Counted from the stretch's first letter, positions 32,499-38,646 are shown. The stretch is DNA of 45,645 nt from UBA7937 sp034419095 (GCA_034419095.1 DAOULQ010000110.1:1-45645); one strand, 5' to 3'. A program made the numbers and translations. The notes: generated from the sequence alone by a model not told the origin.

Positions 32499-32560
32499 GC
32501 AGCAATAGAAAGGAACAACGGTGCGACCTCAACCTTGCGCGGCGGGGGGACAACCACTGA
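32411..32560 (+). CDS. Small protein of the repeat family, copy A (tail altered)
   Basis: A 49-aa frame (ATG 32411, AGGGG upstream) beginning MMGNRPSIISFFTNLQAP and continuing PWGRKVRLLVRSN. The first 33 residues match copies B and C. After that an insertion of about 18 bp and drift replace the CCGxxGEPGC tail seen in B and C by a charged tail ending GDNH. Likely a degenerate member rather than a working gene. Confidence 0.4.
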   Translation: MMGNRPSIISFFTNLQAPMPWGRKVRLLVRSNRKEQRCDLNLARRGDNH

Positions 32561-32638
32561 TGGAGGAATCGTTCTGGGGGATAGGTCTATCCTAGCAAAG
32601 ATTAGCGGAAGCAGAAAGAAAAGGAAGAGGGCCGTACC

Positions 32639-33015
32639 GAGGGAGGCGCCCAGAGGAAGAAAGGAGATAAGATAATGCCTACCTTTATCACGCTGGTTAA
32701 CTATACCCAGCAAGGTATCGAGAACGTTAAGGAGAGTCCCGCCCGCTTGGATGCGGCCAAAGCAGCCTTCCGGGCAGCCGGCGCGGAGATCAAAGAGTTC
32801 TACCTGGTCATGGGTCGGTACGACATGGTCCTGATCGGCGAGGGGCCCGATGCTGAGACCGCGGCCAAATTGGCCCTGGCAATCGGATCACAAGGCGCCG
32901 TTCGCACCGAAACCCTCCGCGCCTTCACCGAGGAGGAGTACCGAAAGATCGTCGCCGCACTGCCCTGAGCAGCCACTGGGTGCGCGGCACCACAGAGTCC
33001 TGGGGTGCCTCCCTC
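32639..33015. repeat. Imperfect inverted repeat around the GYD gene
   Basis: GAGGGAGGCGCCCAG (32639-32653) and CTGGGGTGCCTCCCTC (33000-33015) are reverse complements apart from a 1-2 base difference. They bracket the GYD gene, 22 bp before its start and 32 bp after its stop. Confidence 0.4.
32675..32968 (+). CDS. GYD-domain protein
   Basis: A 97-aa ferredoxin-fold-like protein of the GYD family, named for a Gly-Tyr-Asp signature. Here MPTFITLVNYTQQGIENVKESPARLDAAKAAF opens it, the signature is MGRYDMVLIGEGPD, and AIGSQGAVRTETLRAF closes the core. AAGGAG lies just before ATG 32675. Length is standard. The function of the family is unknown; it is related to small stress-type dimeric alpha-beta barrel proteins. 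It sits alone between repeat copies A and B and is bracketed by an imperfect inverted repeat. Confidence 0.88.
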   Translation: MPTFITLVNYTQQGIENVKESPARLDAAKAAFRAAGAEIKEFYLVMGRYDMVLIGEGPDAETAAKLALAIGSQGAVRTETLRAFTEEEYRKIVAALP

Positions 33016-33105
33016 CCCCACTCCTTCCTCATCATGTGGTGGACGAGGCAGGGTAAGAGGTACGATGAGCCCGGCTGGTAGGGTCAGGCCAGGAGTGAGT
33101 GAACG

Positions 33106-33261
33106 ATGACGGGCAATCGACCTAGCATCACCTCATTCTTCACCAACTTGCAAGCGCCCATGCCCTTGGGGTGCAAGGTCCGCTTGCTCCTGCGCAACAA
33201 CTGGATCAAAATACGCAGGCGGAGCAGCTGCTGTGGAAATTATGGAGAGCCTGGCTGTTGA
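33106..33261 (+). CDS. Intact 51-aa small protein ending in CCGxxGEPGC
   Basis: The only complete member of the repeat-borne frame. It begins MTGNRPSITSFFTNLQAP, continues LGCKVRLLLRNNWIKIRRRS, very basic, and ends in CCGNYGEPGC followed directly by TGA. Compared with copy C, differences fall mainly at third codon positions (10 third, 8 first, 2 second), which supports past selection on the protein. The three C-terminal cysteines suggest metal or redox binding or thiol modification; no known domain is recognised. I recall similar short CCGxxGxPGC tails in other environmental bacteria, but cannot verify this. A weak AGGAG lies upstream of ATG 33106. Confidence 0.6.
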   Translation: MTGNRPSITSFFTNLQAPMPLGCKVRLLLRNNWIKIRRRSSCCGNYGEPGC

Positions 33262-33275
33262 CAGGTCCCGCCTGA

Positions 33276-33292
33276 GAGACTGGGCCAGTCTC
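33276..33292. repeat. Palindrome in the repeat tail
   Basis: GAGACTGGGCCAGTCTC is an 8-bp perfect inverted repeat around one base. In copy C (34143-34159) the centre is GGT and the arms are 7 bp. It lies 15 bp after the small-protein stop and could be a protein-binding site or RNA hairpin; there is no T-run. Confidence 0.7.
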
Positions 33293-33384
33293 CTGATCTT
33301 TCGTAGGAAGGGGCTACAGGGTGCTCAACTTTCCGCGGCAGGGAGAGAAGGAGAGCGAAAAAGTTAAAAAGGAAAGGAGGGGTT

Positions 33385-33873
33385 ATGGAGAGGAGCAAAC
33401 TAGCCGAGATCGCAAGAGTGGTAGCCAGCATACTCATTTGCCAGGGTGCGGGCTTAATCGGCTCGATTTTCACCACGCCCGCAATCCCAACCTGGTACGC
33501 AACCCTGAGAAAGCCACCCTTTAGCCCACCCAATTGGTTGTTTGCCCCGGTTTGGATCACCCTCTTTACCCTCATGGGGGTATCGGCGTTCCTTGTCTGG
33601 CGTAAGGGTCTAGGCGATCCACAGGTCAAAGTAGCCCTGAGCATCTTCCTCGTCCAATTGATCCTCAACACCTTGTGGTCGGTGGTATTCTTCGGACTCA
33701 GGTCCCCTCTTGGCGGGCTCATTGTGATCTCCATTCTCTGGGTGGCTATACTGCTCACGATACTCAACTTCTCTAAAGTATCGATGGCGGCAGGGCTACT
33801 GCTTGTGCCTTACATCTTATGGGTAAGTTTCGCGGCACTCCTCAACCTCTTCATCTGGAGGCTCAATAGTTGA
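33385..33873 (+). CDS. tspO: TspO/MBR family membrane protein
   Basis: A 162-aa protein with five hydrophobic helices, the TspO fold that binds porphyrins and related ligands and is linked to stress and tetrapyrrole control. Marks: WYATLRKPPFSPPNWLFAPVWITLFTLMG in the first loop and helix 2, NTLWSVVFFGLRSPLGG in helix 3-4, and PYILWVSFAALLNLFIWRLN in helix 5. The usual N-W-x-W-S reads N-T-L-W-S here. GGAGG precedes ATG 33385, and the shared leader motif is 42 bp further up. It stands alone between repeat copies B and C. Confidence 0.92.
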   Translation: MERSKLAEIARVVASILICQGAGLIGSIFTTPAIPTWYATLRKPPFSPPNWLFAPVWITLFTLMGVSAFLVWRKGLGDPQVKVALSIFLVQLILNTLWSVVFFGLRSPLGGLIVISILWVAILLTILNFSKVSMAAGLLLVPYILWVSFAALLNLFIWRLNS

Positions 33874-33903
33874 GGTTGTGGAGCATACATCCTGAGTATC
33901 TAG

Positions 33904-34182
33904 AACCTTCTGGGGCCGGGTGAGGGGTATGGTGAGCCGGGCAGGTAGCGTGGGGCCAGGGGATAGCGAACGGTGACGGGCAATTGACCTAGCATCGCCT
34001 CCTTCTTCACCAACCTACAAGCCCCCATGCCCTTGGGGCGCAAGGTGCGCTTGCTTCTGCGCAACAACTGGATCAAGGTTCGAAGGCGGAGCAATTGCTG
34101 TGGCCATCCTGGAGAGCCTGGCTGTTGACAGGTCCCGCCTGAGAGACTGGGTCAGTCTCCCCATCTTTCGTAGGAAGGGGAT
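33904..34182 (+). repeat. Repeat copy C (33.9 kb)
   Basis: About 280 bp matching copy B throughout: leader (ACCTTCTGGGGCCGGGTGA), the CCAGGGGATAGCGAACGGTGA box, the small frame and the conserved tail with the palindrome at 34143-34159. It fills the gap between tspO and the DUF1059 gene. Confidence 0.85.
33973..34128 (+). pseudogene. Repeat-family small protein, copy C, with an early stop
   Basis: The frame starts at GTG 33973 and reads VTGN, then TGA (33985-33987) where copy B has CGA (Arg). Beyond the stop it keeps SFFTNLQAP, RKVRLLLRNNWIKVRRRSN and the tail CCGHPGEPGC. A shorter protein of 33 residues could start at ATG 34027 and would keep the basic region and cysteines. Confidence 0.65.
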
Positions 34183-34185
34183 AGT

Positions 34186-34463
34186 GGTGGAGGAACCCGC
34201 CAGGATACGTGACGAAGGAGGAGGCGAAAATGGCAAAGGTATTGCGATGCAGCGATGTGGGTTTCGACTGCGGTTTTGTGATCCGGGCTGAGACTGAAGA
34301 AGAGTTGATGAAGAAGGTTGCTGAGCACGCCGCAGAAGTGCACGATATCAAAGAGGTCTCTGAAGAGGTCGCTGCCAAGGTAAAGGCGGCCATACGGGAC
34401 GAGTAGCCTTCGTGCAAGATCTGCCAGGCGACACCGGCGAACTCTACGGCGGGTTCCTCCACC
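34186..34463. repeat. Perfect 16-bp inverted repeat bracketing the DUF1059 gene
   Basis: GGTGGAGGAACCCGCC (34186-34201) and its exact reverse complement (34448-34463) lie 28 bp before the start and 41 bp after the stop of the gene at 34230-34406. The whole unit is 278 bp, like a tiny element with terminal inverted repeats. No obvious target duplication was found. Confidence 0.85.
34230..34406 (+). CDS. DUF1059 small protein
   Basis: A 58-aa protein of the DUF1059 family: MAKVLRCSDVGFDCGFVIRAETEEELMKKVAEHAAEVH, with the conserved Cys7 and Cys14 and the ETEEE and EHAxxxH motifs. GGAGGAGG lies directly upstream of ATG 34230. The family is small, widespread and functionally unknown; the two cysteines and the His suggest metal binding. 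The gene is enclosed in a perfect 16-bp inverted repeat and flanked by repeat copies C and D. Confidence 0.9.
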   Translation: MAKVLRCSDVGFDCGFVIRAETEEELMKKVAEHAAEVHDIKEVSEEVAAKVKAAIRDE

Positions 34464-34476
34464 TCATCCGTGGCTC

Positions 34477-34582
34477 AACCTTCTGCGGCAGGGTGAAAGG
34501 TACGATGGGTCCGCCCGGTAGGCCGGAGGCAAGGGAATAGCGAACCGTGACGTGACGGTCAATAGACACGGAGAGCCTGGGC
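34477..34582 (+). repeat. Repeat copy D, collapsed
   Basis: It has the leader CAACCTTCTGCGGCAGGGTGA, the GGTACGATGGGTCCGCCCGG box and GGGAATAGCGAACCGTGACG, then jumps from the start of the small frame straight to GGAGAGCCTGGGC, which corresponds to its end in copy B. About 140 bp of the frame are deleted. An imperfect palindrome ACCGTGACGTGACGGT lies at the junction. Confidence 0.65.
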
Positions 34583-34637
34583 CGAAGACGCTGCGTCACA
34601 AGGTTTCCTTGTGTTGCATGCCCTGCCCGGGCTCTCC
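34570..34637. other. Long nested hairpin, possible structured RNA or element end
   Basis: Outer arms GGAGAGCCTGGGC (34570-34582) and GCCCGGGCTCTCC (34625-34637) pair at 12 of 13 positions. Inside, TGCG pairs with TGCA-side bases and CACAAGG-TTT-CCTTGTG (34597-34613) is a perfect 7-bp hairpin. No T-run follows. The rest of this 420-bp gap (34638-34826) holds a leader motif at 34761 and GGGGACAACCGCTGATG, similar to the end of copy A. Confidence 0.65.
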
Positions 34638-34826
34638 ACCTACAAACTTATCACCTCCTGCCCAGGCCGTCAATGGGAAGATGGTACCAATTCGTTGACT
34701 AGAATCGTGAAGAGGGACAGTGCATGAGAACCGGAGACGACCGCGCTCTACCATAATCTGAAATCTTCTGTAGCAGGACGAGAGGGGACAACCGCTGATG
34801 TCGCAATCCAGTGGAGGAGCAGACTA

Positions 34827-35117
34827 ATGCCAGCGAGGATTAACGTAAGCGTAAAGGAAGAGAACCCCACCGGGTGGGTCTTCGAGGTGGTTGTATCCGA
34901 GCCGGGGAGCGAAACCGTTCACACGGTCACGCTGAGCAAGACTGACTATGAGCGGCTAACCGAGGGAAAGGCCCCGCCCAAAAACCTGATCGAGCGCTCC
35001 TTTGAGTTCCTTCTCCAACGGGAGCCCAAAGAGTCTATTCTCCGCCGCTTCGACCTCACCAAGATCGGCTTCTACTTCCCCGAATACGAGCGGGAGATCC
35101 GCCAAAGACTCGGCTAG
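34827..35117 (+). CDS. Conserved hypothetical protein, 96 aa
   Basis: A 96-aa soluble protein I do not recognise by name. It reads RINVSVKEENPTGWVFEVVVSEPGSETVHTVTLSKTDYERLT, probably a small beta-sheet, then PPKNLIERSFEFLLQREPKESILRRFDLTKIGFYFPEYEREIRQRL, amphipathic helices. The last part is striking enough to look conserved, and I recall similar proteins in other bacteria but cannot check. GGAGGAG lies 9 bp before ATG 34827, with the shared leader motif 50 bp upstream. It is convergent with rsmE, whose stop is 7 bp away. The first 30 bases are echoed in a degenerate form at about 32588-32620. Confidence 0.7.
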   Translation: MPARINVSVKEENPTGWVFEVVVSEPGSETVHTVTLSKTDYERLTEGKAPPKNLIERSFEFLLQREPKESILRRFDLTKIGFYFPEYEREIRQRLG

Positions 35118-35123
35118 CCTCCC

Positions 35124-35873
35124 CTATCCCATGTCCCCCAACTCGTAGAGTATCGCCGAGGCGGCTACCAGCCCCGCCGTCTCGGCTCTCAATATGCGGG
35201 GGCCTAAGGTGACAGGGATAGCCCCGTATCTCTCCCCCTGCTCTATCTCCTGGGGGGTGAACCCCCCTTCTGGGCCGATGAAGAGGTTGACCGAAAAGGG
35301 GGCAGGCTGGGTGCCCCTGAGGAGGGAGCGCAAACTGTTGTTGGTCTTCCCTTCCCAGGGGACGATGGTCAACCCACCTCGGCTGGCCTCCTGCCAGGCC
35401 TGGCGCAGAAGCAAGGCTGGCCGGAGGAGGGGAAGGCGGCCCCGCCTCGATTGCTCCGCCGCTTCTAGGATGATCCGCCTCCACCTTTCAACTTTCTTCT
35501 CCCCGATATCCTCCAGGCTGGAGATGATACACCGGGCGGCGACCACGGGAACGAAGGCCACCACCCCTGCCTCGGTGCACTTTTGCAATACGCTCTCGAA
35601 GGCTTGTCCTCTAAGTAGGGACTGGTAAAGGGTTATCTTCGTGCGCGGCTCGCTGGTGACCAGACTCTTCTGCCGGATCTGCCCCGCTACCTGTTCCCGC
35701 CTCACCTCGTCCAGTTCCACCTGGTATTCCCAACCGGAGTTATCGAGGAGGATGACCCGGTCGCCGGGCTTCAAGCGGAGGACGTTCCTTATCTGATGGG
35801 TCAGAGGGCCGGTGATCTCCACCCCTTCCCCCTGAAGCCATTCTGGGGGGATAAAAAAACGGTGTAGATGCAT
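35124..35873 (-). CDS. rsmE: 16S rRNA m3U1498 methyltransferase RsmE
   Basis: A 249-aa SPOUT-fold enzyme that methylates N3 of U1498 in 16S rRNA. MHLHRFFIPPEW begins the PUA-like domain, followed by HQIRNVLRLKPGDRVILLD; the catalytic knot has LFIGPEGGFTPQEIEQ and LGPRILRAETAGLVAASAILYELG, the conserved C-terminal signature. I chose ATG 35873; an upstream start would add an unmatched 16-residue extension inside prmA. It is 11 bp behind prmA, in the usual dnaJ-prmA-rsmE order. Confidence 0.93.
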   Translation of the reverse strand: MHLHRFFIPPEWLQGEGVEITGPLTHQIRNVLRLKPGDRVILLDNSGWEYQVELDEVRREQVAGQIRQKSLVTSEPRTKITLYQSLLRGQAFESVLQKCTEAGVVAFVPVVAARCIISSLEDIGEKKVERWRRIILEAAEQSRRGRLPLLRPALLLRQAWQEASRGGLTIVPWEGKTNNSLRSLLRGTQPAPFSVNLFIGPEGGFTPQEIEQGERYGAIPVTLGPRILRAETAGLVAASAILYELGDMG

Positions 35874-35884
35874 CCTATTGGGAC

Positions 35885-36763
35885 TTACTCCCCCTTTCTC
35901 CTTCCTATCAGGGTAACCCAATCTCCCTTCTGAAGAGGGATCAACTCCTTGAGTCCCCTCTCTCTCAGGGTCTTCCTTGCTTCCTCCTCTTCAGATTTCA
36001 TGATTCCGGCGGCGATGAGGAGACCCTCTGGCTTTAGGTGGTCGAGGAGGCCCTTTGCTATAAGATCGGCTATCGTCCGGGCCAGGATGTTCACCACTAT
36101 CAGATCGAAGAGGGACCCCTTCGCCATCTCCTGCGACCCCTCTTTCACTTTCACCGTCCTACCGACACCGTTAGCCAGAACGTTCTTCTTCGCTATCTTC
36201 ACCGCCAAAGGGTCGGTATCCAGGGCCAAGACGGCGCTTGCTCCCAGTTTGGCGGCGGCGATAGCCAAGATGCCGGAGCCGGTACCGAGATCGAGGACCT
36301 CTGCCCTGCGAGAAAGGTGCTCTTCTAGGGCTTCCAGGCACATCCGAGTAGTGGGGTGGAGCCCCGTCCCGAAAGCCATCCCCGGATCGAGGATGATGAC
36401 CACCTCACTGGGTGAGGGGGCATACCTCTGCCACGAAGGGCATACCACCAGGCGATGACCGATATGCTGGGGCTCGTAGTGGGCCTTCCACGCCTCGGCC
36501 CACTCCTCCTCTTTCACTTCCCTCACCTGGGGCTCGGGCAAGGGCCTCATCTGCCCCAGATGCCAGAGGGCTTCGTAAAGGGGCTTCAACCTCTTGTCCT
36601 GTGAGGGCACGAACGTCTTCACGGTTACCAGGGGGTCATCAGGCGAGGCCTCCACCACCGCTCCTCCCTCTCCGTACTGGTTGAAGAGTTCGCTTATCGC
36701 TTCTGCGCTCTCTTCATCAACCTGAAGGCTTATCTCCAGCCAGTTCAAGGTCCTGCCTTTCAT
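35885..36763 (-). CDS. prmA: Ribosomal protein L11 methyltransferase PrmA
   Basis: A 292-aa SAM-dependent enzyme that trimethylates ribosomal protein L11. The N-terminal recognition part (WLEISLQVDEESAEAISELFNQYG) binds L11; the catalytic domain has PGMAFGTGLHPTTRMCLEAL, SAM motif LDLGTGSGILAIAAAKLGA, LDTDPLAVKIAKKN and NILARTIADL. Length is normal. It starts 9 bp after the dnaJ stop and is likely translated from the same message. Confidence 0.93.
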   Translation of the reverse strand: MKGRTLNWLEISLQVDEESAEAISELFNQYGEGGAVVEASPDDPLVTVKTFVPSQDKRLKPLYEALWHLGQMRPLPEPQVREVKEEEWAEAWKAHYEPQHIGHRLVVCPSWQRYAPSPSEVVIILDPGMAFGTGLHPTTRMCLEALEEHLSRRAEVLDLGTGSGILAIAAAKLGASAVLALDTDPLAVKIAKKNVLANGVGRTVKVKEGSQEMAKGSLFDLIVVNILARTIADLIAKGLLDHLKPEGLLIAAGIMKSEEEEARKTLRERGLKELIPLQKGDWVTLIGRRKGE

Positions 36764-36772
36764 GGGGAGAGG

Positions 36773-37888
36773 TTAGAGGTTGAGAGCATCCCTTACCCTA
36801 TCCAAGAACCCCTTTTCGCTCTGGGGGATCACCTCTTTGCCCAGGCTCTTGGATAATCGCTTGAGGAGGTCTCGCTGTTCCTCGCTGAGGTCGGTGGGGG
36901 TAACCACATAGACGGTGACCAACTGGTCGCCGCGGCCATCGCCTCTTAGGTGAGGGATACCCTGATTTCTCAGCCTGAAGGTCTCGCCCGTCTGGGTGCC
37001 CGCAGGGATAGTAAGAGTGGTCGTGCCCTCCAAGGTGGGCACTTCCACCTCATCGCCCAGGGCGGCCTGGGCTATGTTGATGGGCAACTCCAGGAGGATG
37101 TTGGAGTCTTGGCGCTTGAAGTAGCGATGCTTCTTGACCGAGAGGTGCATATATAGGTTTCCGGGCGGCCCACCCCATAAGCCCGCCTCTCCTTCCCCAT
37201 CCAGGCGGAGGCGGAGTCCCGAATCGACGCCCGCGGGGATGGTTACCCCGATTTTCTTGGTGACGCGGACGCGCTTATTCCCTCGACATTCCCCACAGGA
37301 GGTAACCACCACTTCCCCCACTCCATGGCAGCGGGGGCAGGTGGTCATACTGACGAAGGAGCCGAAGAGGGACTGGCGGACGTGGCGCACCTCGCCCGTG
37401 CCTTTGCACTCGGGACATCTGATGGGCTCCGTGCCCGGCTCAGCGCCCGTCCCGTTGCAGCGGGGGCAGGTATCCAGGCGGGAGACCTCTACCTCCTTCT
37501 CGCAGCCGAAAACCGCCTCTTCGAACTCAAGTCTAAGGTCATAGCGGAGGTCGGAGCCCCGCTGGGCGCGGGATCGGGGGCCGCGAGGCCGCATCCCAAA
37601 GCCGAAGAGGTCCCCGAAGATATCGCCAAAGCCGCCGAAGCCCCAGTCCATATCGCCGAAGCCGCCCACATCCGCGCGGCCGAAGCGGTCATAGTTGGCC
37701 CGCTTCTGGGGGTCGTTTAGGACCTGATAGGCCTCGTTTATCTCCTTGAAGCGGGCCTCGGCGTCGGGGCTGTCGCTCACGTCAGGGTGATACTCGCGGG
37801 CCAGGCGGCGGTAGGCCCGCTTTATATCATCTTGCGAGGCGCTCCGGGGAACGCCCAATATCTCATAGTAATCGCGTCTAGCGCTCAT
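36773..37888 (-). CDS. dnaJ: Chaperone DnaJ
   Basis: A 371-aa type I J-protein that stimulates DnaK. The J domain has HPD (YHPDVSDS) and KEINEAYQVLNDPQKRANYDRFG; a Gly/Phe-rich stretch (GGFGDMDWGFGGFGDIFGDLFGFG) follows, then four zinc motifs CPRCNGTG, CPECKGTG, CPRCHGVG and CGECRGNK. The last lacks the usual final Gly. The client-binding part ends normally. No good ribosome site precedes ATG 37888. The 22 bp around its start are repeated exactly at 38818-38839, with the Hic genes between, so its native upstream region appears to have been displaced. Confidence 0.95.
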   Translation of the reverse strand: MSARRDYYEILGVPRSASQDDIKRAYRRLAREYHPDVSDSPDAEARFKEINEAYQVLNDPQKRANYDRFGRADVGGFGDMDWGFGGFGDIFGDLFGFGMRPRGPRSRAQRGSDLRYDLRLEFEEAVFGCEKEVEVSRLDTCPRCNGTGAEPGTEPIRCPECKGTGEVRHVRQSLFGSFVSMTTCPRCHGVGEVVVTSCGECRGNKRVRVTKKIGVTIPAGVDSGLRLRLDGEGEAGLWGGPPGNLYMHLSVKKHRYFKRQDSNILLELPINIAQAALGDEVEVPTLEGTTTLTIPAGTQTGETFRLRNQGIPHLRGDGRGDQLVTVYVVTPTDLSEEQRDLLKRLSKSLGKEVIPQSEKGFLDRVRDALNL

Positions 37889-37891
37889 GGG
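37870..37891. repeat. Direct repeat, copy 1: dnaJ start region
   Basis: The 22 bp spanning the dnaJ start codon and first codons are identical to 38818-38839, 948 bp away, in the same orientation. TTAA follows both copies (4 bp further out here). Confidence 0.9.
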
Positions 37892-37925
37892 CCAGTTAAC
37901 AAATCTAGTTCCTTAAGAGGGAGCC

Positions 37926-38165
37926 TCACGCTTCGCGGTAGGCTTCCAAGAACTCGTCTCTCGAGATCCCTGCCTGGGTGCAGATGGCTCGTAGCGTTGA
38001 GCCTTTTATCTTGGGGTGATTAGGCATGGTTAGTGGCGTTTTGGTACCGTCGGGGTTCTCTCGCACCATAGCGATATGCTCTTTTTCACGAACCAATTGA
38101 AAGCCGAGGACCCCCAGTGCCTTGACCACCTTTCGCTTGGGTGCATCCACTGGCCATTTGGCCAT
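37926..38165 (-). CDS. hicA: HicA-family mRNA interferase toxin
   Basis: A 79-aa double-stranded-RNA-binding-fold protein of the HicA/YcfA type. The catalytic His is His30 (REKEHIAMVR), followed by the LTMPNHPKIKGSTLRAICTQAGISRDEFL helix, the standard C-terminus. Toxins of this family cut mRNA and are held in check by HicB. Its ATG overlaps the stop of the hicB gene by one base. Here the antitoxin gene comes first, unlike many hicAB loci. Located between dnaJ and the SIR2 gene. Confidence 0.88.
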   Translation of the reverse strand: MAKWPVDAPKRKVVKALGVLGFQLVREKEHIAMVRENPDGTKTPLTMPNHPKIKGSTLRAICTQAGISRDEFLEAYREA

Positions 38166-38389
38166 CAGATAGATACCCCTGTCTCGGCAACAAAGGCTTC
38201 GATGATCGGTGAGTCGGTCTCCAGAACCTCTTCGCCAAAGGTCTCGATATGGAAGCGGATGGCCGATTTCACATCAGCCAGAGCCTCCTCGTATGTATCC
38301 CCCTGGCCGACAACAACCCCTTTCAGTCCCAGCGGATATGCTACATAGCCATCGGGATGTTTCTCAACCACTACTTTGAACTGTTGCAT
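38165..38389 (-). CDS. hicB: HicB-family antitoxin
   Basis: A 74-aa protein with the partial RNase-H-like HicB fold: FKVVVEKHPDGYVAYPLGLKGVVVGQGDTYEEALADVKSAIRFHIETFG. It lacks a C-terminal DNA-binding domain, as in the short HicB class, so autoregulation may need another protein. AGAGGAG precedes ATG 38389. It overlaps hicA by one base, so toxin and antitoxin are coupled. Confidence 0.87.
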   Translation of the reverse strand: MQQFKVVVEKHPDGYVAYPLGLKGVVVGQGDTYEEALADVKSAIRFHIETFGEEVLETDSPIIEAFVAETGVSI

Positions 38390-38421
38390 CGTAGTATCTC
38401 CTCTCAGTGCCCTCGCGCTCT

Positions 38422-38646
38422 CTAACTCCTAACTGCCAAAACGACTGGCAAGGGCAGGTTACGGGATATTCGGAAAAGTATCCACTCTTCTAGGGTCTCT
38501 TCCAGTTCATCGCGACATCCTTCAAGGGTGCTGGCATTAGCATAGATACCCTGGAAGCCGGGGATCTCACCGTAGAAGGTATTATCATCGGGAAGGATTT
38601 CATATCTGGCCTTTTGCATTGTTGCGCGGATATATCTGGTTAACAT
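38422..38646 (-). CDS. Second, orphan HicB-like protein
   Basis: A 74-aa protein: KARYEILPDDNTFYGEIPGFQGIYANASTLEGCRDELEETLEEWILFRISRNLPLP. The FYGEIPGFQGIYANASTLEGC part is typical of HicB antitoxins that keep the fold but differ from the downstream hicB. No HicA follows directly; the next gene is the hicB of the hicAB pair, 32 bp away. Strong GAGGAGG 7 bp before ATG 38646. It may have lost its own toxin or act on the neighbouring one. Confidence 0.8.
   Translation of the reverse strand: MLTRYIRATMQKARYEILPDDNTFYGEIPGFQGIYANASTLEGCRDELEETLEEWILFRISRNLPLPVVLAVRS

Larger units (their letters stand above)
33044..33315 (+). repeat. Repeat copy B (33.0 kb), the best preserved
   Basis: About 270 bp shared with copy C: leader (GGCAGGGTAAGAGGTACGATG), CTGGTAGGG box, the 51-codon frame, then a non-coding tail of ~55 bp with a palindrome and CTTTCGTAGGAAGGGG. 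The tail differs from copy C at only about three positions. The copy ends shortly before a further leader motif at 33326 that precedes tspO. Confidence 0.85.

Noticed and set aside
32371..34094. Minus-strand frames in repeat copies A and C that resemble each other
   Set aside because: They are mirror readings of the repeat. The plus frame has start sites, a conserved Cys tail and third-position bias.
33258..34132. TTGACA in the repeat tails as a -35 box
   Set aside because: No -10 lies 16-18 bp downstream in either copy, and the hexamer overlaps the stop of the small frame.
34100..34291. Plus-strand 63-codon frame in the copy C tail running into DUF1059
   Set aside because: It overlaps the DUF1059 gene in another frame, and its likeness to copy B only reflects conserved DNA; the B version stops soon.
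32300..34830. Integron cassette array with attC sites
   Set aside because: No integrase is present, and repeats are long, carry a small gene and lack the paired R/L boxes of attC.
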